DNA from: Methanoplanus sp. FWC-SCC4
GTDB taxonomy: Archaea; Halobacteriota; Methanomicrobia; Methanomicrobiales; Methanomicrobiaceae
NCBI RefSeq assembly: GCF_032878975.1
Contig: NZ_CP043875.1
Coordinates: forward strand, 2,100,370-2,164,369
DNA length: 64,000 nt
Direction: 5' to 3'
Position 1 is the first letter of the stretch, and the number at the start of each line of letters is the position of its first letter. The position numbers and the translations under genes were made by a program. Positions 54,986 through 64,000 of the stretch are shown here, piece by piece. The notes beneath the pieces are model-generated. The model was not told where the DNA came from, did not search any database, and was given only the letters and a program-made list of their open reading frames with translations.

Positions 54986-57130
54986 TTACCCTGTTGTAGA
55001 TCCGTTTTTAGGCCAGGTTACAATCCATTTGGTTCCTTTTGTCCTTTCGAGAGTCACCTCACCCCTGAGCTGAAGCCTCACTATATTGTATATCACCTTC
55101 ATTCCAAGAGTCGGGGAGGTATCAGGATCAAAGTCATCCGGAATTCCTATGCCGTCATCAGAGACCATCAGCGTCATTTTGCCGTCTGAACATTCAAGAA
55201 TTATTGAGATGTTTCCCTTTTTCCTGCCGCAAAATGCATACTTCATAGAGTTTGTCAGAATCTCATTTAAGACAAGACTGCACGGTATTGCAGACTTAAT
55301 ATCGATTTTGCAGTAATTTGTATCCACAAACAAAGACGGCTGTATATAGTGGGAATAGGATGACATCACAGATTCGGCAAGATTTCTGAAATGTTCATCG
55401 GCATCAATTTCGGAAACGCTGCCGGAGTGGTAGAGACTTTCGTGAACGATCACCATTGACTGAATTCTGTTTTCAGCCTCTGTAAGAAACTCCAGTGCTT
55501 TTTCATCATCGATCCTGCTTTTTTCAATTTCAAGAATCCCTGAGATAGCTGCAAGATTATTTTTTACCCTGTGGTTTACTTCCTGAAGAAGAACGCTCTT
55601 TTCTTCAAGAGACTTAAAGAGGTTTGCCTTTGTCTTCTTAATTTCCGTAATATCCTGTATAACACCTACGATGCCTGCAGGATTACCATACTTATCTTTT
55701 ACAGCCGCCTTGCTGACGATTACGTTTATTATTCTATTATCAGTGCCGTGTATTTCGGATTCATAAACTTGTGTCCCCGAGGCCCTATGGACAAGATCAT
55801 CCTTTATATTCTGTGCCTCAGCCGTATTCTTTTCAAAGATCTCATAAACAGTTTTTCCCACTATCTCCTCCCTTGTAAATCCGGCCATATCGGCGTATGC
55901 CTGATTACAGCCCTTATAAACTCCTTTTTCATCCTTGTAAAAAACAGGATTGGGAATTGTCTCAAGAAGCGTTCCGAAATATTCAGCCTGTTCTTTAATT
56001 TTGGTTTCTGTGTTCACTTCATTTGTAATATCACGAACCGTACCAAGTGAACGGATAATTTTCCCGGAATCATCCAGATAGTGCTGGCAGCTCACCTTTA
56101 TCCAGCCTTTTTCTCCTCCCGGTTTCATAATGCGCATCTGCTGCGAGTAATCCTTGCCTTTATTTATCGATTCATAATAATTTTCAAGGGCCTCAGGAGC
56201 ATCTGCCGGGTCAATGAGTTCTTGGAGTTCAAGACAGGTTACTCTGGAATCTGCTGTTGGTTCCATTCCAAATATCATGAAGGCCTCATCTGACCACTTC
56301 TGACCCCAGGTATCAAAATCTATCTCCCAGTATCCCAGATTCGCTATCTTATGCGCCTCATAAAGTTTCCAGCGGCTATCAAGAATCTCAGCCTCCGCTT
56401 TTTTTCTCAGTGATATATCCTTTGCAATAATTATAGCCGAAAGAGAGTTCTCTGGTCCAAATAACTGTGTGCTGATTTCAACAGGGTAAATCTCTCCGTT
56501 TTTCCCTGAAATTTCCGACTCAAAGGATAAACACTCATTACTGGTGGAAATATCAGTCATATTCATCATTTTGTTTCTCTCTTTCTCAGGGAATAAATCA
56601 TAGAAACAGAGATTTTTAATCTCTTCTTTTGAATGGCCGATATATCTTAAGGCTGTTTTATTGCAGTCCTGTATCTTTCCGATAAGACCTGTCGGCGTTA
56701 TCCCGCAGACAAATACAGATTCAGGTATGTTTTGAAAAATATCCGGATACCTCTCTTTTTTTAACTTGCGGCTACCTGAAATATAGCCAACAAATCCACC
56801 CACACAGAGAAAAGCAAGTGCCCTCAAAACAGTCCGGTAATAGTCCTCCTCTGCTTTACTAAATAAAATATTAAAGATTAAAAGGTAGACGACAGCCAGA
56901 ATGCCCGAGAAAATCAGCGCTTTTTCCGGGTACCTGTAAGCAAAAATGGCTATTGGTATGAATATCAGATGGGATGCAAATATGGTTATTCCCGAAAACC
57001 TGACAAGCAACATTAAAATGAAGGCGACAGAGGTGCTGACTGCAATAGAGATATCCCAGAGATCATAACCCGCTAATGAAAAAAAGCCGGTCTTTGTATT
57101 TCTTATATTCATTATTCCCTTTAATTCCAT
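54986..57130 (-). CDS. PAS-domain sensor histidine kinase (HisKA_2 type)
   Basis: 714 residues. A membrane domain of about four helices fills residues 25-120. Three PAS domains follow, about 130-245, 255-370 and 375-500 (VFVCGITPTGLIGKI; LGYWEIDFDTW; FYKDEKGVYKGCNQAY). The HisKA_2 phosphoacceptor is LLQEVNHRVKNNLAAISGIL and the HATPase region ends with NEILTNSMKYAF, VSDDGIGIPDDFD and TLGMKVIYNIV. The kinase would phosphorylate a response regulator; none is adjacent. Such PAS-rich kinases are common in Methanomicrobiales. Confidence 0.92.
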   Translation of the reverse strand: MELKGIMNIRNTKTGFFSLAGYDLWDISIAVSTSVAFILMLLVRFSGITIFASHLIFIPIAIFAYRYPEKALIFSGILAVVYLLIFNILFSKAEEDYYRTVLRALAFLCVGGFVGYISGSRKLKKERYPDIFQNIPESVFVCGITPTGLIGKIQDCNKTALRYIGHSKEEIKNLCFYDLFPEKERNKMMNMTDISTSNECLSFESEISGKNGEIYPVEISTQLFGPENSLSAIIIAKDISLRKKAEAEILDSRWKLYEAHKIANLGYWEIDFDTWGQKWSDEAFMIFGMEPTADSRVTCLELQELIDPADAPEALENYYESINKGKDYSQQMRIMKPGGEKGWIKVSCQHYLDDSGKIIRSLGTVRDITNEVNTETKIKEQAEYFGTLLETIPNPVFYKDEKGVYKGCNQAYADMAGFTREEIVGKTVYEIFEKNTAEAQNIKDDLVHRASGTQVYESEIHGTDNRIINVIVSKAAVKDKYGNPAGIVGVIQDITEIKKTKANLFKSLEEKSVLLQEVNHRVKNNLAAISGILEIEKSRIDDEKALEFLTEAENRIQSMVIVHESLYHSGSVSEIDADEHFRNLAESVMSSYSHYIQPSLFVDTNYCKIDIKSAIPCSLVLNEILTNSMKYAFCGRKKGNISIILECSDGKMTLMVSDDGIGIPDDFDPDTSPTLGMKVIYNIVRLQLRGEVTLERTKGTKWIVTWPKNGSTTG

Positions 57131-57330
57131 CGAACACCCCCGGACAGTAAAAATTATTTTTATTAGTGATGCATTTTCTTATATTTTCCAGATATATATA
57201 ATTATTAGTGAAAATTTAGGACAATAATCGTAAATTAATTAATTTTCAGAGTGAATTTATCAAATATACTTAATACAACAGGCAGGGAATGCTTTATGAT
57301 ATTATTTATCCTAAATTTTACACAGCAAAT

Positions 57331-58911
57331 ATGTACCAGCCAAATTTAAAACCAGATGAAAATATTGTCAGGACATCACCTGACGTCATCGTAAAAAACA
57401 CAGTTTTTGATGCTTTTTTAACGAATAGAAGAATAATTTTTGTTAAAAAAACCGATGAAATATATGATCGAAAGGAACTTGTCTTTCCGTTAAATTTAGT
57501 AAAGAAATTTGAACCAAGAGCTGATCAAAACGGCACACCGTTAATTGATCTCTCGATTCAAAAACCGTCAGGCGATGTCGGTGAGATGATCATAAGGTTC
57601 AGCCAGAAGGGTGATTACAGGTATGCAGAACGTGACGAATGGATTGAGAAGCTTGGAATTCTTACGCCAAAAAATCAGTCTGAATACCAGAGAATTCCAG
57701 ACTTCCCAAAAAGACCTCAAGACGGTCAGTTTAGCCCTTCACCTCAGCCTTCCGGCTACCAGAGGCAGTCGGTTCCCCCGATGCAGCACGAAATGCCTCC
57801 TGCACAGAGCAGACCACGGGAGAACAGGCAGGGAAATGATCTTTTTTCACCCGGGCCTGTGAGAGAAGAACAAAGAGCCGAACCACAGATTTACAGAGAA
57901 CCAAATCGGCCGCAGACACCCCCGCCTGTCCCGCCAGTACGTCACGAAAGGCAGGAACCTCCCCGCCCCGGTGTATCATCGGCCGGGTTCTGCCGCTTCT
58001 GCGGAGCCAGTATACCTCCGGGCTCAATGTTCTGCCCTTCATGCGGCCAGCGGGTTTCTGCACCCCCACAGTTTCAAGAGAGTAGAACGCCTCAGGAGAG
58101 GCCGGCCCAGAGAATGCCGACACCTCCTCCCCGGCCTCCACAACATCATGGCTACAACGACTACCAGCAGCAGTCTTCCCGTGGCGGAATGAGCCTTGAA
58201 GACGATCCATATTACAGGGATATGCAGGCACCGGCCGGAAGAGCACGTCATCCGGGTAACGGCCGCAGAGATATGCAAAAGTCGGAAAAAGCCAGGATAA
58301 AAGAAGAAAAGAGAAGGGAAAAGGAAGCAATAAAGGCGCAAAAGCAGCAGCAGAAGGCTATGAAAAAAGCCTCAAGGGGAGGATATGACTCTTACGGTTA
58401 CAAAGAGAGCAGAATCCCCGAGGGTCTTCCAAAGATTTTAGGAATTGCCGCGGTTATTGTGGTCGTTTTGGCAGTCGCCGGAATCATATTGTCGAGCGGA
58501 ATGTTTGCAGGAGGAAATTCGGGAACAACACCTGTCGCACCGCCGGATTCATCTTCTTCCACAAGCACAACAAACCCGGGCACAACCCTTCCTAGCGGGG
58601 GCACAAGTACATCAGACACCTTTGGCACATGGCATATTGAAATTTTTTATCAGGGTTCTTGGGAAGGAAGCTACACTGTGAACGGGGTTAAAACACCAAT
58701 CAGCGGCATAGGATACAAACCAATCCCAATAACCAATCCAACCGGCACAATAGTTGCAACTGTCTCAAAAGTGGTTGACACAGAGACACAGGACGCCGGA
58801 GGACCGGGTAAAATAATGATGGTAGATATCGTTGATCCAAAGGGAAAGAAGACAACCGATTCAACATCCGCTGCACTGGGAACAGTTACAGTTACAAAAA
58901 CAGTTTCATAA
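57331..58911 (+). CDS. PH-like/zinc-ribbon protein with one membrane segment and outer domain
   Basis: 526 residues from ATG 57331; an ATG at 57289 is the longer alternative. The shorter start aligns with the paralogue at 61.2-62.9 kb and leaves a leader after a TATA-like box near 57265. Order: a PH/GRAM-like domain (1-105: FLTNRRIIFVKK; ERDEWIEKLGI), a Pro/Gln/Arg-rich disordered stretch with an internal zinc ribbon (CRFCGASIPPGSMFCPSCG, about 220-240), a Lys/Arg-rich coiled helix, one membrane helix (IAAVIVVVLAVAGIILSSG), a Thr/Ser linker, and a beta-rich outer domain. The build suggests a link between the membrane and a cytoplasmic partner. Function unknown. Confidence 0.8.
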   Translation: MYQPNLKPDENIVRTSPDVIVKNTVFDAFLTNRRIIFVKKTDEIYDRKELVFPLNLVKKFEPRADQNGTPLIDLSIQKPSGDVGEMIIRFSQKGDYRYAERDEWIEKLGILTPKNQSEYQRIPDFPKRPQDGQFSPSPQPSGYQRQSVPPMQHEMPPAQSRPRENRQGNDLFSPGPVREEQRAEPQIYREPNRPQTPPPVPPVRHERQEPPRPGVSSAGFCRFCGASIPPGSMFCPSCGQRVSAPPQFQESRTPQERPAQRMPTPPPRPPQHHGYNDYQQQSSRGGMSLEDDPYYRDMQAPAGRARHPGNGRRDMQKSEKARIKEEKRREKEAIKAQKQQQKAMKKASRGGYDSYGYKESRIPEGLPKILGIAAVIVVVLAVAGIILSSGMFAGGNSGTTPVAPPDSSSSTSTTNPGTTLPSGGTSTSDTFGTWHIEIFYQGSWEGSYTVNGVKTPISGIGYKPIPITNPTGTIVATVSKVVDTETQDAGGPGKIMMVDIVDPKGKKTTDSTSAALGTVTVTKTVS

Positions 58912-58922
58912 AGAGAAATGTC

Positions 58923-58961
58923 AGAAGGGTTTTACCGCCCTTCTTCAATCAGTTTTTTTTT
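58923..58961 (+). terminator. Hairpin terminator after the PH-like/zinc-ribbon gene
   Basis: AGAAGGG (58923-58929) pairs with CCCTTCT (58938-58944) over an 8-nt loop, and nine T follow at 58953-58961. It lies 12 bp after the stop codon. Confidence 0.6.
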
Positions 58962-59001
58962 GTTAATCGTCTATTAAATTATCAGGAGTTTTGATAAAAT
59001 C

Positions 59002-59754
59002 ATGTACAAACTTGTTTTGCTTCGCCACGGAGAGAGTGAATGGAACAGGGAAAACCGCTTTACCGGCTGGAAAGACGTTGACCTGTCAGAAAAAGGGCTA
59101 AAAGAGGCAAAAGCGGCAGGCGAAATGCTTGCATCGGAAGGCTACACCTTTGATGCTGCGTACACCTCTGTGTTAAAAAGGGCCATTCGGACGCTCTGGA
59201 TTACACTTGATGAGATGGATCTAATGTGGATTCCGGTAACCCGTTCATGGAGGCTTAACGAGCGCCATTACGGGGCACTCCAGGGGTTAAATAAAGCAGA
59301 AACCGCAGAAAAATACGGGGATGAACAGGTTTTCATCTGGCGCAGAAGCTACACCACACCTCCCCCCGCACTCGCAGAAGATGATGAGAGAAGTCCTGCA
59401 TTTGACAGACGCTACAAAGATCTGAAGCCTGAGGAGATACCCCTTACAGAGTGTCTCAAAGACACGGTTGCCCGCTTCCTCCCGATATGGGATGATGAGA
59501 TAGCTCCCGCAATTAAATCAGGAAAGCGTATTCTCATTGCGGCACACGGCAACAGTATCAGGGCACTTGTAAAAAACCTTGACAACATATCGGATGATGA
59601 GATCTCACAGGTGAACATCCCGACAGGCGTCCCGCTTGTATATGAACTGGATGAAAATTTAAGGCCTATAAGACATTATTATCTTGGAAACCAGGAAGAG
59701 ATTCAAAAAGCGATGAGTGCTGTTGCAAACCAGGGCAAATCAAAAACAAATTAA
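59002..59754 (+). CDS. gpmA: 2,3-bisphosphoglycerate-dependent phosphoglycerate mutase
   Basis: 250 residues, the normal dPGM length. [23 protein letters not shown] contains the phospho-histidine (His9), with the second catalytic His in [12 protein letters not shown] near residue 180, and the substrate-binding [16 protein letters not shown]. It interconverts 3- and 2-phosphoglycerate through a phosphohistidine. This fold is typical of bacteria and eukaryotes and rarer in archaea, so horizontal gain is likely. It shares the role of apgM at 5 kb. Flanked by envelope genes, on its own. Confidence 0.95.
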   Translation: MYKLVLLRHGESEWNRENRFTGWKDVDLSEKGLKEAKAAGEMLASEGYTFDAAYTSVLKRAIRTLWITLDEMDLMWIPVTRSWRLNERHYGALQGLNKAETAEKYGDEQVFIWRRSYTTPPPALAEDDERSPAFDRRYKDLKPEEIPLTECLKDTVARFLPIWDDEIAPAIKSGKRILIAAHGNSIRALVKNLDNISDDEISQVNIPTGVPLVYELDENLRPIRHYYLGNQEEIQKAMSAVANQGKSKTN

Positions 59755-59844
59755 AATATTTTTTTCTGCATATAAAATTTCATTCAGAATTTTTACAGTT
59801 TCTTCTCTGACGTTCAGATTGTAAAAAAATTAAAAATTCCGGCG

Positions 59845-61179
59845 TTATCCGCCGATATGCTTTACCAGATACACATATTCCTTGTAGAGACCGTAGAATT
59901 TTGTTATCTCTGATCTGAAGAACTCTGTTCCGGGTATCCCGAAAATTCTGGTTCCTGTCTGCCCGCCAGCAGAAAGTGTGGTCTCCTTACTGTTGTCAGC
60001 AGTCACGGCTGTTGTCGGAGTCGGCATTAACGTGACTTTAGGAGTCGGAGTGGGAGTTTTTGTGGGCGTCGGGGTTGCCTCACCCTTAACCGTTATGTAG
60101 TCTGTCTTTGTTGCAGATATCTCACCCTGATCATTTTCTACAGTCAGAATTACAGTGAATGTTCCCGCATCCTGATATGTATGCAGAGGGTTGGGCTCAT
60201 TTGACTGTCTGTAATCTCCAAAGTCCCAGTGCCAGGAGGTAATGTTTGGGTGACCGACAGATGTGTCGGTAAACTGAACCTTTAACGGTGCATATCCGGT
60301 GAGAGGAGGGGTTGCCTTGAATGAGGCGGTGATGTTAGGGGTAACCGTTATGTAATCCTTTTTCTCCTCGGTATCTGTGCCCCCTGTTCCGGATGCCCTT
60401 AGAAGAACAGTATAGGTGTCCGCCTTTTCGAAGGTGTAGACAAAATTCTCGTCCGTTCTTGTGGTTGAAAATCCATCTCCGACAATTTCCCACTCCCAAG
60501 AATCTATATCTCCGGATGATTCATCCGTAAACTCAACTGTAAGCGGCGCAATGCCTTTTGTAATATTTGCAGAAAATGCCGCTGTCACATCAGGTTCCTT
60601 TACAACAACGTATCTTGAATAAGTGCTTGTTGAAGAATCCCTTGTAACCGTAAGACGCAAAGTGTAGGTTCCGGATGTCTGGTAAGTATGGCTTCCCGGA
60701 TTTACTGATGAAGTATCGGTCCCATCACCCCAATTCCAGTCAGTCTCATGCCTGCCTATTGTGGTGTCCGTAACCGTCACAGGCAGCGGGGCGTAGCCGG
60801 TAATTTTGTCGAGAGAAATTGCCGGATCGCTTGTGAATGAGGCATGAAGAGTCGGCTCATCTATGTTTATATTATCCTCAAACGAAGCTGTTGTATTGTC
60901 ATCAAAAGTAACAGTCAGATTGACACTATGGATGAGACTGCCCGTATCAATATATTCATAAGTGTGCTGAATGCTCTGCCCGGTACCGGTTGTGCTGTCT
61001 CCAAAATTCCATGACCAGGAAACCGGTGTTCCCCCGGATGATGTTCCGGTGAATGTAACAGTCATATAATCTGCCGAATCAGGATTTGTATATGAATATC
61101 CGGCCGTTCCTGCATATACACTACAAATCAGCGACATTCCAACAAGCATTAGAAGAACAATTCTTTTAACAAAGTCCAT
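59845..61179 (-). CDS. Secreted PKD-domain surface protein
   Basis: 444 residues. A signal peptide (IVLLMLVGMSLICSVYA) leads into four or five PKD domains, each with a PVSWSWNFGDS-type or SWHWDFGD core (e.g. SWSWNFGDSTTGTG; ITSWHWDFGDYRQ). A Thr/Pro-rich linker near residues 365-395 precedes a C-terminal stretch (GTRIFGIPGTEFF) that lacks a hydrophobic anchor. The protein is probably part of the cell surface. It overlaps nothing and is 3 bp after the next gene upstream on the same strand, suggesting one operon with it. Confidence 0.85.
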   Translation of the reverse strand: MDFVKRIVLLMLVGMSLICSVYAGTAGYSYTNPDSADYMTVTFTGTSSGGTPVSWSWNFGDSTTGTGQSIQHTYEYIDTGSLIHSVNLTVTFDDNTTASFEDNINIDEPTLHASFTSDPAISLDKITGYAPLPVTVTDTTIGRHETDWNWGDGTDTSSVNPGSHTYQTSGTYTLRLTVTRDSSTSTYSRYVVVKEPDVTAAFSANITKGIAPLTVEFTDESSGDIDSWEWEIVGDGFSTTRTDENFVYTFEKADTYTVLLRASGTGGTDTEEKKDYITVTPNITASFKATPPLTGYAPLKVQFTDTSVGHPNITSWHWDFGDYRQSNEPNPLHTYQDAGTFTVILTVENDQGEISATKTDYITVKGEATPTPTKTPTPTPKVTLMPTPTTAVTADNSKETTLSAGGQTGTRIFGIPGTEFFRSEITKFYGLYKEYVYLVKHIGG

Positions 61180-61181
61180 TT

Positions 61182-62939
61182 TCAGACACCTCCAAATATT
61201 GCAAATCCGCCGTCACCGGTGATCACAAACAGTGCAAACATTAGTATGAACAAAATCACAGGAATTCCAATGGCAATTGCCGCCTCTCCTGTCTGAAGAT
61301 CATATGTCTCCCTGACACCGGTGAACTGCAGGAAAAATGCCCACAAAGGTGCCAGAAAAACACCTATAAACGGTATTATGCCTCCGAGTATAAACGGTAC
61401 CGAGGAGTATCCGGCAATTCTCACACAGTCCTCCCATTCACTCCTGTATCCGGCAACCATAACACCCACATGAAGCAGAAATCCCGATACAAACACAAAC
61501 ACCAGCATTAAGAGCAATATCTCAAATGCAAGTCCTGCCATAACCCCGATGTCCTTTAGTGAGGTTATAACAGGGTATGTCCCGGGATCAAGTGACGAAG
61601 CGTAAAGATGCAGAAAGAGCATACTTCCAAACGAAAAAATACCCGCAGAGATCAGAAAAACAGGTGCTGCATCCATCATGTCCTGCCCCTTTGTCATCTG
61701 GTACGCCTTGTCAGGCGCTGCCAGAAATGCCATTATCCTCCCGAATACCGAATTATCCGCCCTTGCGGGTCTGACCTTTGCAGGACGCTCTTTTTTGGGT
61801 TTTCTCCTTCGTGGAGCAGTTTTCCCTGATGCCTTTTTGGCCTTCCTGCCGCGAGACCCGGGAAACTCATCTCTCTCTTCAAATTCACCAAAACCACCAG
61901 GGGAATCCGAATCGATTATGCCGCCCGAATAGCCGCCGGAAGGTGCTGAAGAATATCCTAAATCACCCGGCGGGCTGCCGGCGGATGCAACCGGAAAACC
62001 GCAGTTCTTGCAAAACCTTGAAGCAGGATCAAGTCCGGCACCGCATTTCCCGCATACACCGGGAGGAGAGGAAGGTGGCGGAGCTGAAAAACCATCACAC
62101 TCATACCCCGACTGCACAGGAGCTGAATAGTCAGGGGCGGCAGAAGCCGGAGGTGTATAGAGTTCACCCACACTCCCTGTTGCAATAATGTCCTGTATTG
62201 CACGAACCCACATCTCACGCTCCCCCCAGCGGTTTTTGTCGTACCACTGTGAAAACGAAAGGACCATCCTTCTCATGCTGCCATTTCCGGCTTCGACCAT
62301 TAGCACTATGGCCGGTTCGCCCTGTTCGTTTGATTCGCTCTCGGCACTTCTCACAGCCCCCATCGGGATATCCGAGGGTTTGTTCGGGCGGTTTGGATCT
62401 TTTAGTATTAATTTCGCGTTGGTCAGCGATATTGAATATTCCTGTGATTTTACAATCACGTTTTCAGCCGAGATTATTCCCCCGTCATTAGACTTTGAAG
62501 GCATCCTTGCGCTTTTACTGCTGTTTACACCTGAACTTTCAGCAAAAGCGGCTGAAGAGGGCTTCGGTGCGGGTCTGGCTGAAATCTGATACTCCGAAAC
62601 CACACCCTCTATCTTCTTCTTCAGGTGATCACGCTCTTTATCTCTCAAACCTGAAAAATCCTGGGAGAAAGTGAGAACCATCCTCTTCTGTGTTCCGTCC
62701 GGTGCAGCCATCGAGAGCCTGATAGTTGGATCGTCTGCAAAGTTTTTCCCGGCGGAAACAGAGCGTATCACCTCTAAGGGCACTTCAACCGGTGCAGTAG
62801 CGACTTTGTTGTTTTCAACAAGAATAAGACGTTTATTTGTTAAAAATAACCGGAACTCAAGGGTTTTTACCTCTATATTCGGGACTTCCGAAATTATACC
62901 CTCATCACCGGCTAATTTGAAATTCTGCGTATTGACCAC
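61182..62939 (-). CDS. Double PH-like/zinc-ribbon protein fused to a Yip1 membrane domain
   Basis: 585 residues from a GTG at 62939, chosen because a TATA box lies at 62971-62980, which rules out the ATG at 63035 upstream of it. Two PH/GRAM-like domains (about 1-115 and 165-265: FRLFLTNKRLILVENN; EYSISLTNAKLILKD) are followed by a zinc ribbon (CGKCGAGLDPASRFCKNCG, near 295-315), a Gly/Pro-rich and Lys/Arg-rich linker, and a C-terminal Yip1 domain with five helices (near 425-585). It is related to the gene at 57.3 kb but exchanges the outer domain for a Yip1 core. Function unknown. Confidence 0.8.
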   Translation of the reverse strand: MVNTQNFKLAGDEGIISEVPNIEVKTLEFRLFLTNKRLILVENNKVATAPVEVPLEVIRSVSAGKNFADDPTIRLSMAAPDGTQKRMVLTFSQDFSGLRDKERDHLKKKIEGVVSEYQISARPAPKPSSAAFAESSGVNSSKSARMPSKSNDGGIISAENVIVKSQEYSISLTNAKLILKDPNRPNKPSDIPMGAVRSAESESNEQGEPAIVLMVEAGNGSMRRMVLSFSQWYDKNRWGEREMWVRAIQDIIATGSVGELYTPPASAAPDYSAPVQSGYECDGFSAPPPSSPPGVCGKCGAGLDPASRFCKNCGFPVASAGSPPGDLGYSSAPSGGYSGGIIDSDSPGGFGEFEERDEFPGSRGRKAKKASGKTAPRRRKPKKERPAKVRPARADNSVFGRIMAFLAAPDKAYQMTKGQDMMDAAPVFLISAGIFSFGSMLFLHLYASSLDPGTYPVITSLKDIGVMAGLAFEILLLMLVFVFVSGFLLHVGVMVAGYRSEWEDCVRIAGYSSVPFILGGIIPFIGVFLAPLWAFFLQFTGVRETYDLQTGEAAIAIGIPVILFILMFALFVITGDGGFAIFGGV

Positions 62940-62970
62940 CTGCGAGTAATAAAGAATAATTTTGTATTTG

Positions 62971-62980
62971 TATATACAAA
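62971..62980 (-). promoter_or_regulatory. TATA box of the PH-like/Yip1 gene
   Basis: On the minus strand the site reads TTTGTATATA, about 32-41 bp before the GTG at 62939. It predicts a leader of about ten bases and makes the ATG at 63035 an unlikely start. Confidence 0.6.
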
Positions 62981-63166
62981 GCGTTTGTTGTCGAATTAAC
63001 GGGTTTAAAACTGGAAAATCAAACCTTTTTTTCATCCTGACGAAAGATTTTCACCTGTTTTAATGCTCGCCGTAGTTTTCAGGACAAAAACGGATCAACG
63101 TGATATGTGAAAGTCACCAAAAATCCAATAAATACATTCATGAAGTTAAAGAAATATGATAATATC

Positions 63167-64000
63167 ATGAACCAAAATGCAATCCTGTATGTCATTGCTG
63201 CCGCCCTGCTGGTTCTTCTGGCATCTCCGGCAGAAGCAGTCGGCGGCGATATGGCGTGGTACAATATCCACTGCAATGTCAACGATGCAAGCGTCTACTT
63301 TGACGGCGAATACAAAGGTCAGATAACAGGGGGCATACTCTCAGTGGGGGTCTACACAACAGCAACACCCTATCAGAGAGTGAGTGTCCAGAAATCAGGA
63401 TACTATACAGCCCAGACCACACTTCCGGCAGTCCCTGCTGCAGGTGAAGATGTCGATGTTTATGTCACACTCAACCCGATCCCGAGTCCGACGACATCAG
63501 ACACCGGAAACCTCTACATCTCAACATCACCCTCAGGAGCAAGAATTTTTTTAAATAATGTTTACCAGGGTCTCTCACCAATCACCCTCTCGGGATTAAG
63601 GGAAGGATCATACAACATTGAGGCAGAGGCGGAAGGATACGAAACAGGCGAAACCACAGCGACTGTTTACGGGGGATCCACACAGTACGTCCAGTTAAAC
63701 CTGATAACTCCTGGCTCAATATCAGTCACATCAAACCCTTCCGGAGCTTATGTTTCAGTTAATGCCAAGATAGTCGGGCAGACCCCGTACGTAATAACAG
63801 GCCTGTCTTCAGGCGGTCATGAAATTGAGGTCTCCAAAAACGGCTACTATAACTGGAAGAAATCAGTTAACGTGGTCGAGGGAACACAGATTGCACTCCA
63901 TGCGGAACTAAAGCCGATCTCCAACGTGCAGGGTATATATGTCGACTCAAACCCTGCGGGAGCAAAGATTTACCTTGATGGTGTCTACGTCGGTGAAACA
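63167..64000 (+). CDS. Secreted PEGA-repeat surface protein, N-terminal part (cut by window edge)
   Basis: 278 residues to the right edge, with no stop. A signal peptide (MNQNAILYVIAAALLVLLA, then SPAEA) precedes an N-terminal module (WYNIHCNVNDASVYFDGEY) that is also found in the PEGA protein at 24.5 kb, then at least three PEGA units (SPSGARIFLNN; NPSGAYVSVNA; NPAGAKIYLDG). An ATG at 63140 in the same frame is an alternative start; a TATA-like AATAAATAC at 63127 favours 63167. It is divergent from the PH-like/Yip1 gene. Confidence 0.85.
   Translation, partial: MNQNAILYVIAAALLVLLASPAEAVGGDMAWYNIHCNVNDASVYFDGEYKGQITGGILSVGVYTTATPYQRVSVQKSGYYTAQTTLPAVPAAGEDVDVYVTLNPIPSPTTSDTGNLYISTSPSGARIFLNNVYQGLSPITLSGLREGSYNIEAEAEGYETGETTATVYGGSTQYVQLNLITPGSISVTSNPSGAYVSVNAKIVGQTPYVITGLSSGGHEIEVSKNGYYNWKKSVNVVEGTQIALHAELKPISNVQGIYVDSNPAGAKIYLDGVYVGET

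Noticed and set aside
1-64000. Insertion sequences, prophage or integrated plasmid
   Set aside because: No transposase, integrase, or terminal inverted repeats with target duplications were seen; the AT-rich glycan cassette has no mobile borders that I can find.
1-64000. tRNA or rRNA genes
   Set aside because: No T-loop/acceptor pattern or rRNA-like tract was recognised by eye on either strand; a tRNAscan search would be decisive.

Overview
The window is chromosomal DNA of a methanogenic euryarchaeon, most likely of the order Methanomicrobiales (a Methanoplanus/Methanolacinia-like organism). The evidence is methenyl-H4MPT cyclohydrolase (Mch), the archaeal DNA polymerase II small subunit (DP1), an Orc1/Cdc6 initiator, archaeal ApgM, a DUF2115 protein, a membrane pyrophosphatase, PGF-CTERM/PEGA surface proteins, TATA-box promoters and many short or absent leaders. 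The species call is inference. I saw no rRNA, tRNA, transposase, integrase or cas gene.

Layout. 0-9 kb is housekeeping: an NCS2 permease (cut by the window edge), thiM-thiE, an alpha/beta hydrolase with an apparent frame break, an ArsR regulator, a sugar-nucleotide epimerase, apgM, cdc6 with a possible origin, and mch. 8.6-15.6 kb holds a TPR protein, an archaellin-like secreted protein, a membrane-anchored OB-fold protein, a disordered repeat protein, an SLC13 anion transporter, and a methyltransferase next to an ACT-ACT-metallo-beta-lactamase fusion. 15.6-17.5 kb is a CRISPR array of 28 repeats (type I-C-like repeat) with no cas genes; orientation cues put its leader on the right. 17.7-24.4 kb is a signalling region: a candidate small RNA, a PAS-GAF sensor paired with a RecA-fold protein lacking a Walker A motif, an atypical response regulator, an ArsP-type permease under a perfect palindrome, TrmO, and a receiver-PAS-PAS protein. 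26.5-34.2 kb is an AT-rich surface-glycan cassette (two GT-C enzymes, two GT2 enzymes, an AglD/LPG-synthase-like membrane protein, a methyltransferase, WecB).

34.2-44.6 kb returns to housekeeping: cupin, cyclophilin, DP1, a QueT/YhhQ-like transporter, a second candidate structured RNA, a PadR-ABC exporter operon behind a tandem 30-bp repeat, a double META-domain lipoprotein, and a K+-dependent-type membrane pyrophosphatase. 44.8-64 kb is rich in envelope and membrane genes: lipoproteins, tandem Yip1 proteins, an AEC carrier, an RND exporter near a TrmB regulator, DUF2115, a large PAS histidine kinase, and a terminal cluster of PKD, PEGA and two paralogous PH-like/zinc-ribbon membrane proteins flanking a bacterial-type phosphoglycerate mutase.

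The most unusual items are the PH-like/zinc-ribbon/membrane protein pair (57-63 kb), the cas-less CRISPR array with decayed terminal repeats, the PAS-GAF + RecA-like pair, two candidate structured RNAs, the PadR tandem operator, the disordered TGFGSS-repeat protein, and the frame-broken hydrolase. No single locus proves a new defence or metabolic system from sequence alone.
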